This document shows positions 34,254-43,013 of a stretch of DNA of 64,000 nucleotides, piece by piece. The translations under genes and the position numbers were made by a program. The notes under the pieces were generated by a model. It did not search any database. It worked only from the letters and a program-made list of their open reading frames with translations, and was not told where the DNA came from. The DNA is from DATCJU01 sp036562635. GTDB lineage: Bacteria > Actinomycetota > Actinomycetes > Mycobacteriales > Pseudonocardiaceae. The stretch is taken from the NCBI GenBank assembly GCA_036562635.1, contig DATCJU010000114.1, positions 5,876-69,875 on the forward strand, written 5' to 3'. Within the stretch, counting starts at the first letter, position 1, and each line of letters opens with the position of its first letter.

Positions 34254-35027
34254 GTGGACGGGCTGCGGCTCGCACTCACCTGGCTGTCGGTGATCCCGGT
34301 ACGGGTGGGCCGGGTGGACCGGTCCACCTGCCGGTGGGCCGTCGCGCTGGCCCCGCTCGTCGGCGCAACCCTGGGCGGGGTCGGGGCGCTGGCCCTGGCC
34401 GGATTGCTCGCGACGGGGACGCCACCCCTGCTGGCCGGATTCGCCGTGCTGGGGCTGCTGGTGCTGCTCACCCGCGGAATGCACGTCGACGGGCTCGCCG
34501 ACACCGTGGACGGCCTGGGCTGCTACGGCCCACCGGAACGGGCCCTGGCGGTGATGAGGGACGGTGGCGCCGGCCCGTTCGCGGTGACCGCGCTGGTGCT
34601 GGTGCTCGGGATCCAGGCGACGGCACTGGCCGCTCTGGGGGGCGCCGGGCACTGGGGAGCGGTGGTCCTGGCCCTGGCCACGGGGCGCACCGCGTTCGGC
34701 TGGTGCTGCCGCCGCGGGATGCCGGCGGCACGACCGGAGGGCATGGGGGCACTGGTGGCCGGTTCGCAGCCACCGGCGGTGCCCCTGCTGTGGACACTGC
34801 TGCTCGTGCTGGCCGGGGTGTTCGTCGTGCCCGGCCGCCCCTGGTCGGGGCCGGTGGCCGTGGTCCTGGCCACCGGTGTCGTGCTCCTGCTCGCCCGGCA
34901 CTGTCGGCACCGTTTCGGCGGGATCACCGGCGACGTGCTCGGTGCCTGCTGCGAGGCCGCGACCACCACGGTGCTGGCGATCTGCGCCCTGGGCGCGGGT
35001 ACGACCCCCGGCCTCCCTGCCGCCTGA
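34254..35027 (+). CDS. cobS: Adenosylcobinamide-GDP ribazoletransferase (cobalamin synthase)
   Basis: A 257-residue polytopic membrane protein that joins adenosylcobinamide-GDP and alpha-ribazole. The conserved acidic loop is GMHVDGLADTVDGLGCYG, and a second, RHCRHRFGGITGDVLGAC, lies near the C-terminus. The GTG start is three bases after the cobT stop, so the two are translationally coupled. Like Rv2208 it is the last cobalamin gene here. Confidence 0.94.
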   Translation: MDGLRLALTWLSVIPVRVGRVDRSTCRWAVALAPLVGATLGGVGALALAGLLATGTPPLLAGFAVLGLLVLLTRGMHVDGLADTVDGLGCYGPPERALAVMRDGGAGPFAVTALVLVLGIQATALAALGGAGHWGAVVLALATGRTAFGWCCRRGMPAARPEGMGALVAGSQPPAVPLLWTLLLVLAGVFVVPGRPWSGPVAVVLATGVVLLLARHCRHRFGGITGDVLGACCEAATTTVLAICALGAGTTPGLPAA

Positions 35028-35071
35028 GCTGCGGCGGCTCGGGTGCCGTACCCGCACCACGACGCCCGAGG

Positions 35072-36172
35072 TCAGCTCAGCGTGGTGATCCACCCGTGGG
35101 TGTCGGGAGCGGCGCCGCGCTGGATGGAGGTCAGCGCGCGACGCAGCCGCATGGTCACCTCGCCGGGCTCGCCGTTGCCGATGGTGAACCCGCCACGTGC
35201 GTGCTTGACCCGGCCCACGGGGGTGATCACCGCCGCGGTACCGCAGGCGAACACCTCGGAGATCTCACCGGAGGCCACGCCCTTCTCCCACTCGTCGGTG
35301 GAGATCCGACGCTCCTCCACCCGCAGGCCCAGGTCCCGGCCGAGCTGCAGCAGCGAGTCACGGGTGATACCGGGCAGCAGCGTGCCGGTCAGCTCGGGGG
35401 TGACCAGCCGTGCCTCGTCGCCGGTGCCGAAGACGAAGAACAGGTTCATCCCGCCCATCTCCTCGACCCAGCGCCGCTCCACGGCGTCCAGCCAGACCAC
35501 CTGGTCGCAGCCCTCCTCCGCGGCCTGCGCCTGGGCCAGCAGTGACGCCGCGTAGTTGCCGGCGAACTTGGCCGCGCCGGTCCCACCGGGTGCGGCCCGC
35601 ACGTACTCGGTGCACAGCCACACACTGACCGGCTTGATGCCACTGGCGAAGTACGAGCCCGCCGGGGAGGCGATGAGTGCGTACAGGTACTCCTTGGCCG
35701 GCCGCACACCGAGTCCCCGCTCGGTGGAGATCATGAACGGCCGCAGGTAGAGGGAGGCCTCCTCCTGGGCGGGAACCCAGTCGCGGTCCACCGCGACCAG
35801 TTCGCGCAACGAGGCCAGGAACAGCTCGTCCGGCAGCTCGGGCATCGCCATGCGACGGGCGCTGGCGCGGAACCGAGCCGCGTTGGCCTCGGGGCGGAAC
35901 GAGACGATGGAGCCGTCGGGATGCCGGTAGGCCTTCAGCCCCTCGAAGATCGCCTGCCCGTAGTGCAGCACCATTGCCGCCGGGTCCAGTTCCACGGTCC
36001 CGTACGGCACCACGGCCGCGTCGTGCCAGCCCTGCTCGGGGTTCCAGCGAATCGTCACCATGTGGTCGGTGAAGTGCTGCCCGAAGCCCGGGTTGGCCAG
36101 TACCTCCGCCCGCCGCTCCGGGGTCGCCGGGTGCGGGTTGGGCGTCCGGGTGAAAGGCAACGCTGACGTCAT
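35072..36172 (-). CDS. ilvE: Branched-chain amino acid aminotransferase
   Basis: A 366-residue PLP-dependent fold-IV transaminase that carries out the last step of valine, leucine and isoleucine synthesis. Visible are the substrate-loop region VLHYGQAIFEGLKAYRHPDG, the PLP-lysine region GAAKFAGNYAASLLAQ and the EVFACGTAAVITPVG end motif. The ATG at 36172 has a TACGGT -10 hexamer six bases upstream and no ribosome site, so it is probably leaderless. Convergent with cobS; matches Rv2210c. Confidence 0.96.
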   Translation of the reverse strand: MTSALPFTRTPNPHPATPERRAEVLANPGFGQHFTDHMVTIRWNPEQGWHDAAVVPYGTVELDPAAMVLHYGQAIFEGLKAYRHPDGSIVSFRPEANAARFRASARRMAMPELPDELFLASLRELVAVDRDWVPAQEEASLYLRPFMISTERGLGVRPAKEYLYALIASPAGSYFASGIKPVSVWLCTEYVRAAPGGTGAAKFAGNYAASLLAQAQAAEEGCDQVVWLDAVERRWVEEMGGMNLFFVFGTGDEARLVTPELTGTLLPGITRDSLLQLGRDLGLRVEERRISTDEWEKGVASGEISEVFACGTAAVITPVGRVKHARGGFTIGNGEPGEVTMRLRRALTSIQRGAAPDTHGWITTLS

Positions 36173-36178
36173 GGGAGC

Positions 36179-36184
36179 ACCGTA
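36179..36184 (-). promoter_or_regulatory. -10 element for leaderless ilvE
   Basis: TACGGT on the minus strand with a six-base spacer to ATG 36172. Confidence 0.55.
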
Positions 36185-36262
36185 GACCACATTTGCCGTT
36201 CCGAAAGTCCTGCTCCCATCAGTCGGTCGTCCAATCGACCCCGGGAACACCCTCGGCACACC

Positions 36263-36268
36263 TACGAT
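36263..36268 (+). promoter_or_regulatory. -10 element for the leaderless 102-residue membrane protein gene
   Basis: TACGAT with a seven-base spacer to GTG 36276. Confidence 0.55.
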
Positions 36269-36275
36269 CACTCAC

Positions 36276-36584
36276 GTGAACACCCGACACCCTGGCCGAC
36301 GACAGCCCGACGAGGGCCCCGGCCCGACCAGCGTGGGCCAGGACTTACGGGCCGCGGCGGTGGGCGCGCTCATCCCGCTCGGCTGCGGCCTGTTCGTCCT
36401 CGACGGCTACGCCCTGGGCGGCTGGTTCGGCGCGTTCTTCTGCCTGATGGTCGACGTCATCTGGCTGATCTGGTGGCGCTCCAAACACTGGCAGTGGTTC
36501 CCCCGCGAGCTGGGCTGGAGCCATGTGGTGTGGGGGGTGTTCGCCGTCATGGTCTTCGGCTTCGTCCTGCTCGGCGCGATCTGA
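36276..36584 (+). CDS. Small membrane protein (DUF2530-like), 102 residues
   Basis: Two strong membrane helices (about residues 27-47 and 82-101) are joined by a Trp-rich loop (WLIWWRSKHWQWFPRELGW). It resembles short actinobacterial membrane proteins of the DUF2530 type; that family assignment is tentative. The function is unknown. It is divergent from ilvE and has its own -10 element. The last two codons and the stop lie in a 20-base sequence that is exactly repeated immediately downstream. Confidence 0.75.
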   Translation: MNTRHPGRRQPDEGPGPTSVGQDLRAAAVGALIPLGCGLFVLDGYALGGWFGAFFCLMVDVIWLIWWRSKHWQWFPRELGWSHVVWGVFAVMVFGFVLLGAI

Positions 36585-36613
36585 TCCCCCACCGCGCGAT
36601 CTGATCCCCCACC
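36574..36613. repeat. Perfect tandem duplication of 20 bases across a stop codon
   Basis: GCGCGATCTGATCCCCCACC occurs twice head to tail (36574-36593 and 36594-36613). The first copy contains the end and stop codon of the 102-residue membrane protein gene; the second lies just behind it. Confidence 0.95.
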
Positions 36614-36635
36614 GGGAGAGCCCGAGGTTCCCGGG

Positions 36636-36983
36636 TCAGTCGGCCCGTCGGGCGGCGTCGAAGGCGGCCACGAGCCGCCTGGGCGCGGTGCGCCGCCACG
36701 CCTCGGTGACCAGGTCACACACCTGGCCGGCGTCCGCGGCCGACACAGTGACCTCGACCCAGCCGAAACGGCCCACGTAGGGCGCCACCGCGAAGACGTC
36801 CGGCTGGGTGCCGACCAGCACGGCCTGTTCCTCGGGAGTGGCCTTGACACTGGCCCGGAGCCCGTCGACCGAGAACAGGGCGAAGATCCTGCCGCACACC
36901 CGGAAGGTGGGCCGGCCCCAGGTCTCGACCTCACAGGTCTCGGGCAGTGACAGCGCGTGCCGTCTCAGCTCGTCGGGCCCCAT
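36636..36983 (-). CDS. MmcQ/YjbR-family protein
   Basis: A 115-residue protein of the YjbR/CyaY-like DNA-binding-fold family: LPETCEVETWGRPTFRV near the start and VGRFGWVEVTV in the middle. The family is widespread and its function is not settled. The ATG at 36983 has AAGGAGAAGGG upstream. It is 38 bases after the DUF402 gene and is likely the last gene of the permease-gcvT-DUF402-YjbR operon. Confidence 0.88.
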   Translation of the reverse strand: MGPDELRRHALSLPETCEVETWGRPTFRVCGRIFALFSVDGLRASVKATPEEQAVLVGTQPDVFAVAPYVGRFGWVEVTVSAADAGQVCDLVTEAWRRTAPRRLVAAFDAARRAD

Positions 36984-37021
36984 CCCTTCTCCTTCTCCGG
37001 CCCGCAGGTGCCGTGACCGGC

Positions 37022-37747
37022 TCAGTCCGGCGACACCGTAGCCGGAGCAGCCGAGCCCGGGCCGTCCAGGGCGGTCCGTTCCCCCGGGACCACGTCGTCG
37101 GGAAGCGTCGGCACCGGCCAGGCCGGATCGGGCCGGAAGTCGCACCAGGTGCCGTCGAAGGGGAACCTCCCCGCCTCGGCCAGGGCGATCATCCGCTCAC
37201 CCTCGGCACGCAGCCGCCGCATGTGCCCGGCGGTGAGCAGGCCGGCGGCGACCATGGCCTCCGCCTCCTCCTCGTCCTTCCACTCCCACCGCCCGTCGGG
37301 GCGCACCGCGACGTCCAGGGCACCGTCCACCCGGTACACCGAACGGTGGTCCCGGCCGAGCGGCACCTCCAGGTTGACGTACCAGTTGCGGAACGTGCCG
37401 TCCGGTTCGAAGAACCACCACACCGACGACCAGTGGTGCTCGTCCACCAACCGCAGGTTCCCGCCCCCGTACCACCGGGAGCGAACCGGCGTGCGCGGCA
37501 GCGTGAAACGTTGGTGCAACGCCACCTCCCGCTGCAGCCGCCCACCCGGCAACCGCATGGCCAGGACCTCGGTGCCACCGGGTATCCAACACAGCAGCCG
37601 TCGGCCGTCGTCGGCGATCACCCGGGCCGGCTGCACCGGCCCCAGCGGGTCGTCGAGCCGGGGGAAGCGGTACAGCACCCGGTCACCGGGCTGCCACACC
37701 ACGCCGGCACCACCGTCCTGCCCACCGTGGGCGCCCACCGGCGTCAC
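37022..37747 (-). CDS. DUF402 domain protein
   Basis: About 241 residues. The central part shows the DUF402 pattern (WSSVWWFFEPDGTFRNWYVNLE, then YRVDGALDVAVRPDGRWEWKDEEE), a fold with acidic metal-binding residues shared by FomD-like nucleotide phosphatases. The GTG at 37747 overlaps the gcvT stop (GTGA), which suggests coupled translation; GTG codons at 37738, 37702 and 37699 are alternatives. Activity on nucleoside diphosphates or conjugates is plausible from the family but not shown. Confidence 0.82.
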   Translation of the reverse strand: MTPVGAHGGQDGGAGVVWQPGDRVLYRFPRLDDPLGPVQPARVIADDGRRLLCWIPGGTEVLAMRLPGGRLQREVALHQRFTLPRTPVRSRWYGGGNLRLVDEHHWSSVWWFFEPDGTFRNWYVNLEVPLGRDHRSVYRVDGALDVAVRPDGRWEWKDEEEAEAMVAAGLLTAGHMRRLRAEGERMIALAEAGRFPFDGTWCDFRPDPAWPVPTLPDDVVPGERTALDGPGSAAPATVSPD

Positions 37748-38853
37748 CGGACCCGGGACGGGACGAACGGCGGCTTGACGACCTCGCAGCGCAGCCGACG
37801 GCCCCGCACGTCCACCCACACCTCGGCGCCGGGCTCCACCCCGGACGAGGTGTCCAGCAGCGCCAGGGCGATCCCGGTGCGGAGGGTCGGCGAGAAGGTG
37901 CCGGAGGTCGTCTCACCGATCCGGGTGCCTTCGGCGTCCAGCACGGCCATTCCGGGACGGGGCACTCCCCGCTCCAGGGCACGCAGTCCGCGCAGCCGAC
38001 GCCGGGGACCCGCCTCCCGCTCGGCCAGCAGGGCCTGGCGCCCCCAGAACGTGTCCTTCTTCCAGCCCACCGCCCAGGTCGCCCCGGCCTGGACCGGGCT
38101 GATCCCGGGCGAGAGGTCCTGGCCGTGCAACGGGTAACCCATCTCGGTGCGCAGCGTGTCCCGCGCTCCCAGACCGCAGGGCCGGCCCCCGTGCTCGGCA
38201 GCCACGGCCAGCAGCGCCTCCCACAGTGCCGGGCTGTCGGACCAGCGCGGGAGGAGCTCGTAGCCGTGCTCACCGGTGTACCCGGTGCGGCAGATCCGCA
38301 CCGGACGTCCCTGCCACTCGGCGTCGGTGAACGCCATGTAGTCCAGGTCCTGGGGCAGGCCGACCGCGCGCAGCACGTCCGCCGAACGGGGGCCCTGAAC
38401 CGCGATCACCCCGTAGTCGGTGTGCTGGTCGGTGACGGTGATCCCGGCGGGGGCGGCCTCGGCGAGCAACCGGCACACCTCGGCGGCGTTGGCCGCGTTG
38501 GGCACGCAGAACACCTCGTCGGCGGACACCAGGTAGGTGATCAGGTCGTCCACGACGCCGCCGTCCGTGTTGCAGCACAGGGTGTACTGCGCCTGCCCGG
38601 GCGTGATCCGCCGCAGGTCGTTGCTGAAGCAGGTGTTGACGAACTCGGCCGCCCCCGGACCGTGGACCGACACCTTGCCCAGGTGGGAGACGTCGAACAC
38701 CCCCACCGCCTCCCGGACCGCGGTGTGCTCGGCGACCACACCGCCTCCGGCGTACTGGATCGGCATCCGCCATCCTCCGAAGGGCGCGAAGGTGGCGTTC
38801 AGGGTCTCGTGGGCCTCGTGCAGAGGGCTGTGCCGCAGCGATGTGTCCGTCAC
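37744..38853 (-). CDS. gcvT: Aminomethyltransferase (glycine cleavage T protein)
   Basis: A 369-residue folate-binding T-protein that in the glycine cleavage system releases ammonia and forms methylene-tetrahydrofolate. Typical segments are FGGWRMPIQYAGG, VFDVSHLGKVSV, TYLVSADEVFCVPNAAN, CRTGYTGEHGYEL and LGARDTLRTEMGYPLHG. The GTG start lies 11 bases after the permease stop. The gcvP and gcvH genes are not in the window. Position matches Rv2211c. Confidence 0.93.
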   Translation of the reverse strand: MTDTSLRHSPLHEAHETLNATFAPFGGWRMPIQYAGGGVVAEHTAVREAVGVFDVSHLGKVSVHGPGAAEFVNTCFSNDLRRITPGQAQYTLCCNTDGGVVDDLITYLVSADEVFCVPNAANAAEVCRLLAEAAPAGITVTDQHTDYGVIAVQGPRSADVLRAVGLPQDLDYMAFTDAEWQGRPVRICRTGYTGEHGYELLPRWSDSPALWEALLAVAAEHGGRPCGLGARDTLRTEMGYPLHGQDLSPGISPVQAGATWAVGWKKDTFWGRQALLAEREAGPRRRLRGLRALERGVPRPGMAVLDAEGTRIGETTSGTFSPTLRTGIALALLDTSSGVEPGAEVWVDVRGRRLRCEVVKPPFVPSRVR

Positions 38854-38864
38854 GGTGCGGGACG

Positions 38865-40151
38865 CTACCGCGACCGCCGGGATATCAGCGCGCCGAGCCC
38901 GGCCGCGACGACCGCGATCCCGAAGGCGGCCAGCAGCTGGGGCAGCGGAGCACTCATGCCGATGATCACCGCCACCCCCATGCCCAGACAGGCCGCCCGC
39001 ATGGACAGCAGCGGCCCCTCCGCCAGAACCAGGCGGCAGCCGGCGCTGCAGAAGGCGTAGTAGAAGAGCAGACAGGTCGCCGCGAGCTGGAAGGCCGCCG
39101 TCTGCCCGAGTGCCACCACCAGGATCGCAACCAGCCCGCCCCCGACGACGTCCAGCCGCCAGGACCGCCCCGGCCCGGCGAGACGTCCCGCCAGGGGCAG
39201 GTCCCGTTCCCGGATCACCCCGGCCACGATGTCCCGGACCCCGCCGAGTGCCAACAGCAGCGCCGGGAGCATGGCCGTCACCGCTCCCAGGACGACCAGC
39301 GGTTCCAGCGCGGCCGCGTTCGCCGCGACCAGTGCGTCCCGCAGCGGCGTCGGGGACAGGGCCAGCCGAACCGACCCGAGCTGGTGCAGCAGCCCGACGG
39401 TGACCAGGAGGTACAGCACCGTCACCAGGGCGAACAGGACCGGCAGGGCCACCCGGAGGGCGCGCGGGGAGTAACGACGTCGGGGGCTGGCCGGAGAGGT
39501 CACCCGTTCGAAACCGTTGAAGCCGAGGAAGGCGATCGCCGCGGCCATCACGACGGCACCGGGGTCGTTGGCCCCGGGAGCTCCGGGAGTGGGCACGACG
39601 AGCTGCTCGGGTGGCGCGACGGCGAAGCAGGCCGCGATCACCACCCCCAGGGCCAGCAGGGTCAGCAGCACCCCCACCAGCCTGCTCCGGTACCCCAGCT
39701 CACCTCCGGCTGCGCGGAACACCGTGGCCACCGCCACCACGCCCACCGCCGCCGGCACGGCCTGCCCGGGTGCCAGGTGGGCGCCGAGGGCGCTCGCCAG
39801 GGCAGCTGCCGCGGCGGCCCGCCCGCACAGCAACAACGCCGCGGCCATCCGCCCCGGGGTCGCACCGAGATGTTCCCGCAGGTACTCGTAGCTGCCACCG
39901 GCTCCGCCGTGCACCCGAGCGGCGCCGTGGGTGGCCACCGCGAAGCACACCGTGGCGGCCGCAGCCAGCACGATTCCGGGCAGCACCCACCATCCGGCGA
40001 CCGCCACCGCAGGTCCGAATCCGCTGAACACTCCCACGCCGAGCATCGCGCCGAGGCCGGTGACGAGAGCATGAACCGCGGAACGGGAACCTCGGCCGCT
40101 GTCGTCGCGGGCCCTGGGCACGTCGCGCTGCGACTGCAGCTGTTGCGCCAC
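38865..40151 (-). CDS. APC-family amino acid permease
   Basis: A 428-residue membrane protein with about 11-12 predicted helices. The first helix has the APC signature GLGAMLGVGVFSGFGPAV, and AAIAFLGFNGFERVT is the typical helix-6 region. The GTG at 40151 has AAGGTGA upstream; a GTG at 40178 is the alternative. The transported amino acid is unknown. Being immediately upstream of gcvT it might import glycine or serine; that is only inference from the operon. Confidence 0.87.
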   Translation of the reverse strand: MAQQLQSQRDVPRARDDSGRGSRSAVHALVTGLGAMLGVGVFSGFGPAVAVAGWWVLPGIVLAAAATVCFAVATHGAARVHGGAGGSYEYLREHLGATPGRMAAALLLCGRAAAAAALASALGAHLAPGQAVPAAVGVVAVATVFRAAGGELGYRSRLVGVLLTLLALGVVIAACFAVAPPEQLVVPTPGAPGANDPGAVVMAAAIAFLGFNGFERVTSPASPRRRYSPRALRVALPVLFALVTVLYLLVTVGLLHQLGSVRLALSPTPLRDALVAANAAALEPLVVLGAVTAMLPALLLALGGVRDIVAGVIRERDLPLAGRLAGPGRSWRLDVVGGGLVAILVVALGQTAAFQLAATCLLFYYAFCSAGCRLVLAEGPLLSMRAACLGMGVAVIIGMSAPLPQLLAAFGIAVVAAGLGALISRRSR

Positions 40152-40218
40152 GTGGTCACCTTGCCAAAAAGCCGTCACCGAGGGAAAGCGTCAGCCCGGT
40201 GATGCGCCCGGCCAAACG

Positions 40219-40231
40219 CTAGTGTCACTAG
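40219..40231. promoter_or_regulatory. 13-base palindrome between the permease gene and pepA
   Basis: CTAGTGTCACTAG is symmetrical around its central T. It lies in the divergent promoter region, 67 bases upstream of the permease GTG and 71 bases upstream of the pepA GTG, so it could bind a dimeric repressor. Confidence 0.4.
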
Positions 40232-40302
40232 CCTGTCGTAAGCATGCCTAACGGTCCGTGGGTACCGGGCCGCACCAACCTGAACACATAAGGAGCAAAG
40301 CC

Positions 40303-41790
40303 GTGAGTGTCCCCACGATCACCCTCACTGAGAGTGATCCCACCGGCATCGCCGTCGACGCCCTCGTCGTCGGCACCGTCCAGGGGCCCGACGGGCTCGC
40401 ACTCGCGCCCGGGGCGGAGACGGTCGACTCCGCCTTCGACGGGGGGCTAGTCGATCTCCTGCGGCTGCTCGGCGCCAGCGGCAAGGCCGACGAGGTGGTC
40501 AAGCTGCCGACCCGTGGTGCCGTTGCGGCGAAGGTGCTGGTGGCCGTGGGTCTCGGCAAGCCGGCCGCGGACGGTGGGGTCAGCTCCGAGCAGGTGCGGC
40601 GCGCCGCCGGCGCCGCGGCCCGCGCGTTGAGCGGCACCGCCCAGGCGGCCAGCACCCTGTCCACGATCGACCTGGCCGCCGCCGCACAGGGCACCCTGCT
40701 CGGCGCCTACGCCTTCACCTCCTACAAGTCCGAGCCGGGGGACGGCCCGCTCGGCGAGATGCAGCTGGTGACCTCGGACCCCGCCGGGCAGCGCGACACG
40801 CTGGAGGAGGCGACCGCCGTCGCCGAGGCGGTGCGCACCGCACGCGACCTGGTCAACACGCCGCCCAACGACCTGTACCCGGCGTCCTTCGCGGAGCGGG
40901 CCGCCGAGCTGGGCCGGCAGGTCGGCCTGGAGGTCGAGGTGCTCGACGAGACGGCTCTGCGTGAGGGCGGTTACGGCGGCATCCTCGGGGTCGGTGGTGG
41001 CTCGTCCCGCCCGCCGCGGCTGGTCCGCCTGCGCTACCGGGGCGAGAACCCCAAGGCCAAGGTGGCGCTGGTCGGCAAGGGCATCACCTTCGACACCGGT
41101 GGCATCTCGCTCAAGCCCGCCCCAAACATGGACGAGATGACCTCCGACATGGCCGGCGCCGCCGCGGTCGTGGCCAGCGTGGTGCTGGCGGCCAGGCTGA
41201 AGTACCCGCTGGAGGTTGTGGCGACCGTTCCCATGGCGGAGAACATGCCGTCGGGCACCGCCTACCGCCCGGGCGACGTGCTGACCATGTACGGCGGCAA
41301 GACGGTCGAGGTGCTCAACACCGACGCCGAGGGCCGGCTCATCCTGGCCGACGCGATTGTGCGGGCCTGCGAGGACCAGCCGGACTACCTGATCGAGACC
41401 TCCACCCTCACCGGGGCGCAGGTCGTCTCCCTGGGCAAGCGGACCGCCGGCATCATGGGTTCCGACGAGTTCCGGGACCGGGTCGCCACGTTCGCCCAGG
41501 CCACCGGCGAGGGCGGCTGGCCGATGCCGCTGCCCGAGGAACTGCGTGCCGACCTCGACTCCAAGCTGGCCGACATCGCCAACGTGACCGGGCACCGCTG
41601 GGGTGGCATGCTCGCGGCCGGTCTGTTCCTGAGCGAGTTCGTCGCCGACGGCGTGCAGTGGGCGCACATCGACATCGCGGGTCCGGCGTTCAACACCGGC
41701 TCGCCGTGGGGTTACACCCCCAAGGGCGCCACCGGTGTCCCGGTGCGCACCATCGCCGCGGTGCTGGCCGACATCGTGGCGAACGGCTGA
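40303..41790 (+). CDS. pepA: Leucyl aminopeptidase (M17)
   Basis: A 495-residue cytosolic aminopeptidase with two metal ions. The M17 signature NTDAEGRLILAD begins at Asn339, and KGITFDTGGISLKP holds the first metal and lysine ligands. The N-terminal macro-like domain covers about residues 20-160. The GTG at 40303 has AAGGAG seven bases upstream. It corresponds to Rv2213 (pepB). It ends at a strong hairpin. Confidence 0.95.
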   Translation: MSVPTITLTESDPTGIAVDALVVGTVQGPDGLALAPGAETVDSAFDGGLVDLLRLLGASGKADEVVKLPTRGAVAAKVLVAVGLGKPAADGGVSSEQVRRAAGAAARALSGTAQAASTLSTIDLAAAAQGTLLGAYAFTSYKSEPGDGPLGEMQLVTSDPAGQRDTLEEATAVAEAVRTARDLVNTPPNDLYPASFAERAAELGRQVGLEVEVLDETALREGGYGGILGVGGGSSRPPRLVRLRYRGENPKAKVALVGKGITFDTGGISLKPAPNMDEMTSDMAGAAAVVASVVLAARLKYPLEVVATVPMAENMPSGTAYRPGDVLTMYGGKTVEVLNTDAEGRLILADAIVRACEDQPDYLIETSTLTGAQVVSLGKRTAGIMGSDEFRDRVATFAQATGEGGWPMPLPEELRADLDSKLADIANVTGHRWGGMLAAGLFLSEFVADGVQWAHIDIAGPAFNTGSPWGYTPKGATGVPVRTIAAVLADIVANG

Positions 41791-41817
41791 CGAGCGGACA
41801 CCGTTCACACGGGACTC

Positions 41818-41854
41818 GGTGGGCCCACCTGCCGCACCGGCGGGTGGGCCCACC
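41818..41854 (+). terminator. pepA terminator
   Basis: A 17-bp stem with one G-U pair (41818-41834 with 41838-41854) and a three-base loop. Confidence 0.8.
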
Positions 41855-41907
41855 ACGGCGTCCGAAACCGCTTCCACGGTCGGTGGGGGACGCGGTATAC
41901 AGGCCCG

Positions 41908-42243
41908 GTGTCCGAGGAGATGCCCGTACGGCTGCCTGATCCCCCGTACTACGCGGTGATCTTCACGTCCCGGCGTACCGACGCCGACGCGGACTACCAG
42001 GAGACGGCCGCACGCATGGTGAAGCTGGCCTCCGAGCAGCCCGGCTTCCTGGGCGTCGAGTCGGTGCGCGGAGCCGACGGGGCGGGGATCACCGTCTCGT
42101 ACTGGCGGGACGAGGAGTCGATCGTCGCCTGGCGGCAGCACGTGGAGCACGCCGCCGTCCGCGAACGAGGACGTCGGGAGTGGTACGAGGCGTTCGAGGT
42201 CCGGGTGGCCCGGGTGGAGCGGGCCTACGGATTCACCCGCTGA
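41908..42243 (+). CDS. Antibiotic biosynthesis monooxygenase (ABM)-fold protein
   Basis: A 111-residue ferredoxin-like-fold protein: YYAVIFTSRRTDADADYQ, ARMVKLASEQPGFLGVESVRG and SYWRDEESIVAWRQHVEH are the family pattern. Such proteins are small cofactor-free monooxygenases or haem-binding proteins; the role here is unknown. The GTG at 41908 has TATACA six bases before it and no ribosome site, so it may be leaderless. It converges with the 114-residue gene. Confidence 0.88.
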   Translation: MSEEMPVRLPDPPYYAVIFTSRRTDADADYQETAARMVKLASEQPGFLGVESVRGADGAGITVSYWRDEESIVAWRQHVEHAAVRERGRREWYEAFEVRVARVERAYGFTR

Positions 42244-42328
42244 GGCCCGCCCGGGCCGGGGCACCGGTGGTGTCGTCCTCCCCGCCCTCCCACCGGTCCG
42301 TGTTCCACCGTCCCACCCCGGGTGTCGG

Positions 42329-42673
42329 TCACTCCCCTGCCGCCTCGGTGCGGTTGCGCCGGATGCGCTGACGGGCGTTGTACTCGCGCATCCGTTTCGG
42401 GTAGCCCACCCGCTCCACCTCGTAGAGCGGAATACCGAGCTGCCTGGTCAGTTTCTGGGCTCCCGCCATTCCGTCGATGCGCCGTCGGGTCCACTCCCCG
42501 TCGTGTGCCACCAGGACCAACGTGGTCTCGGTCACCGTCGTGCGTGGTTCCAGGAAGGCCTCCACGCCCCGGTGTTGCGCCGCCCATTCCTTCAGGTGCG
42601 CCACGTCCGCGTCGTCGGCCGGTCGTGGCCCACCCCGGCGCGAACGACGCCGGAATCTGTCGAACAGGCCCAC
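42329..42673 (-). CDS. Conserved hypothetical protein, 114 residues
   Basis: A basic protein with no membrane helix. After a short Arg-rich start (VGLFDRFRRRSRRG) it has an alpha/beta pattern (VTETTLVLVAHDGEWTRRRI, AQKLTRQLGIPLYEVERVGY). The GTG at 42673 is preceded by GAGGAGG. Similar unnamed proteins occur in other actinomycetes. The upstream 340-base region (42674-43013) carries the divergent promoters of this gene and lpdA; it is locally AT-richer and holds no other gene. Confidence 0.8.
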   Translation of the reverse strand: MGLFDRFRRRSRRGGPRPADDADVAHLKEWAAQHRGVEAFLEPRTTVTETTLVLVAHDGEWTRRRIDGMAGAQKLTRQLGIPLYEVERVGYPKRMREYNARQRIRRNRTEAAGE

Positions 42674-43013
42674 CCCGTCCTCCTCTCCACGACGTGTGTG
42701 ATCGTGACCACCACGGGGTGAGACGTGCGTAACACGTCCAGAGGTCACTCCTCGCCACCGCGGAGCGGCTGTGTGCACAGAGTAACGGAAAGGCGACATT
42801 TCGCGGCGACATGATCGGATGGCGAACTTCCCTTTCCACAAAGCGAAATGACCTCGTGATCGGTGGTGAATGTGCCGCCCACCGATCGAACGGGCACCAA
42901 CCCGCGTCGCCACAACTGTCGAACAGGTGACAAGATGGCGTCTGCCATCTGCGCTCACCCGCACGAATGGCGTTCCAGACCCGTCAGAGAACGTTGCCTG
43001 TCGAGGAGATCCC

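Noticed and set aside
38854..38864. Possible glycine riboswitch before gcvT
   Set aside because: The permease gene ends 11 bases upstream, so there is no leader in which a riboswitch could lie.
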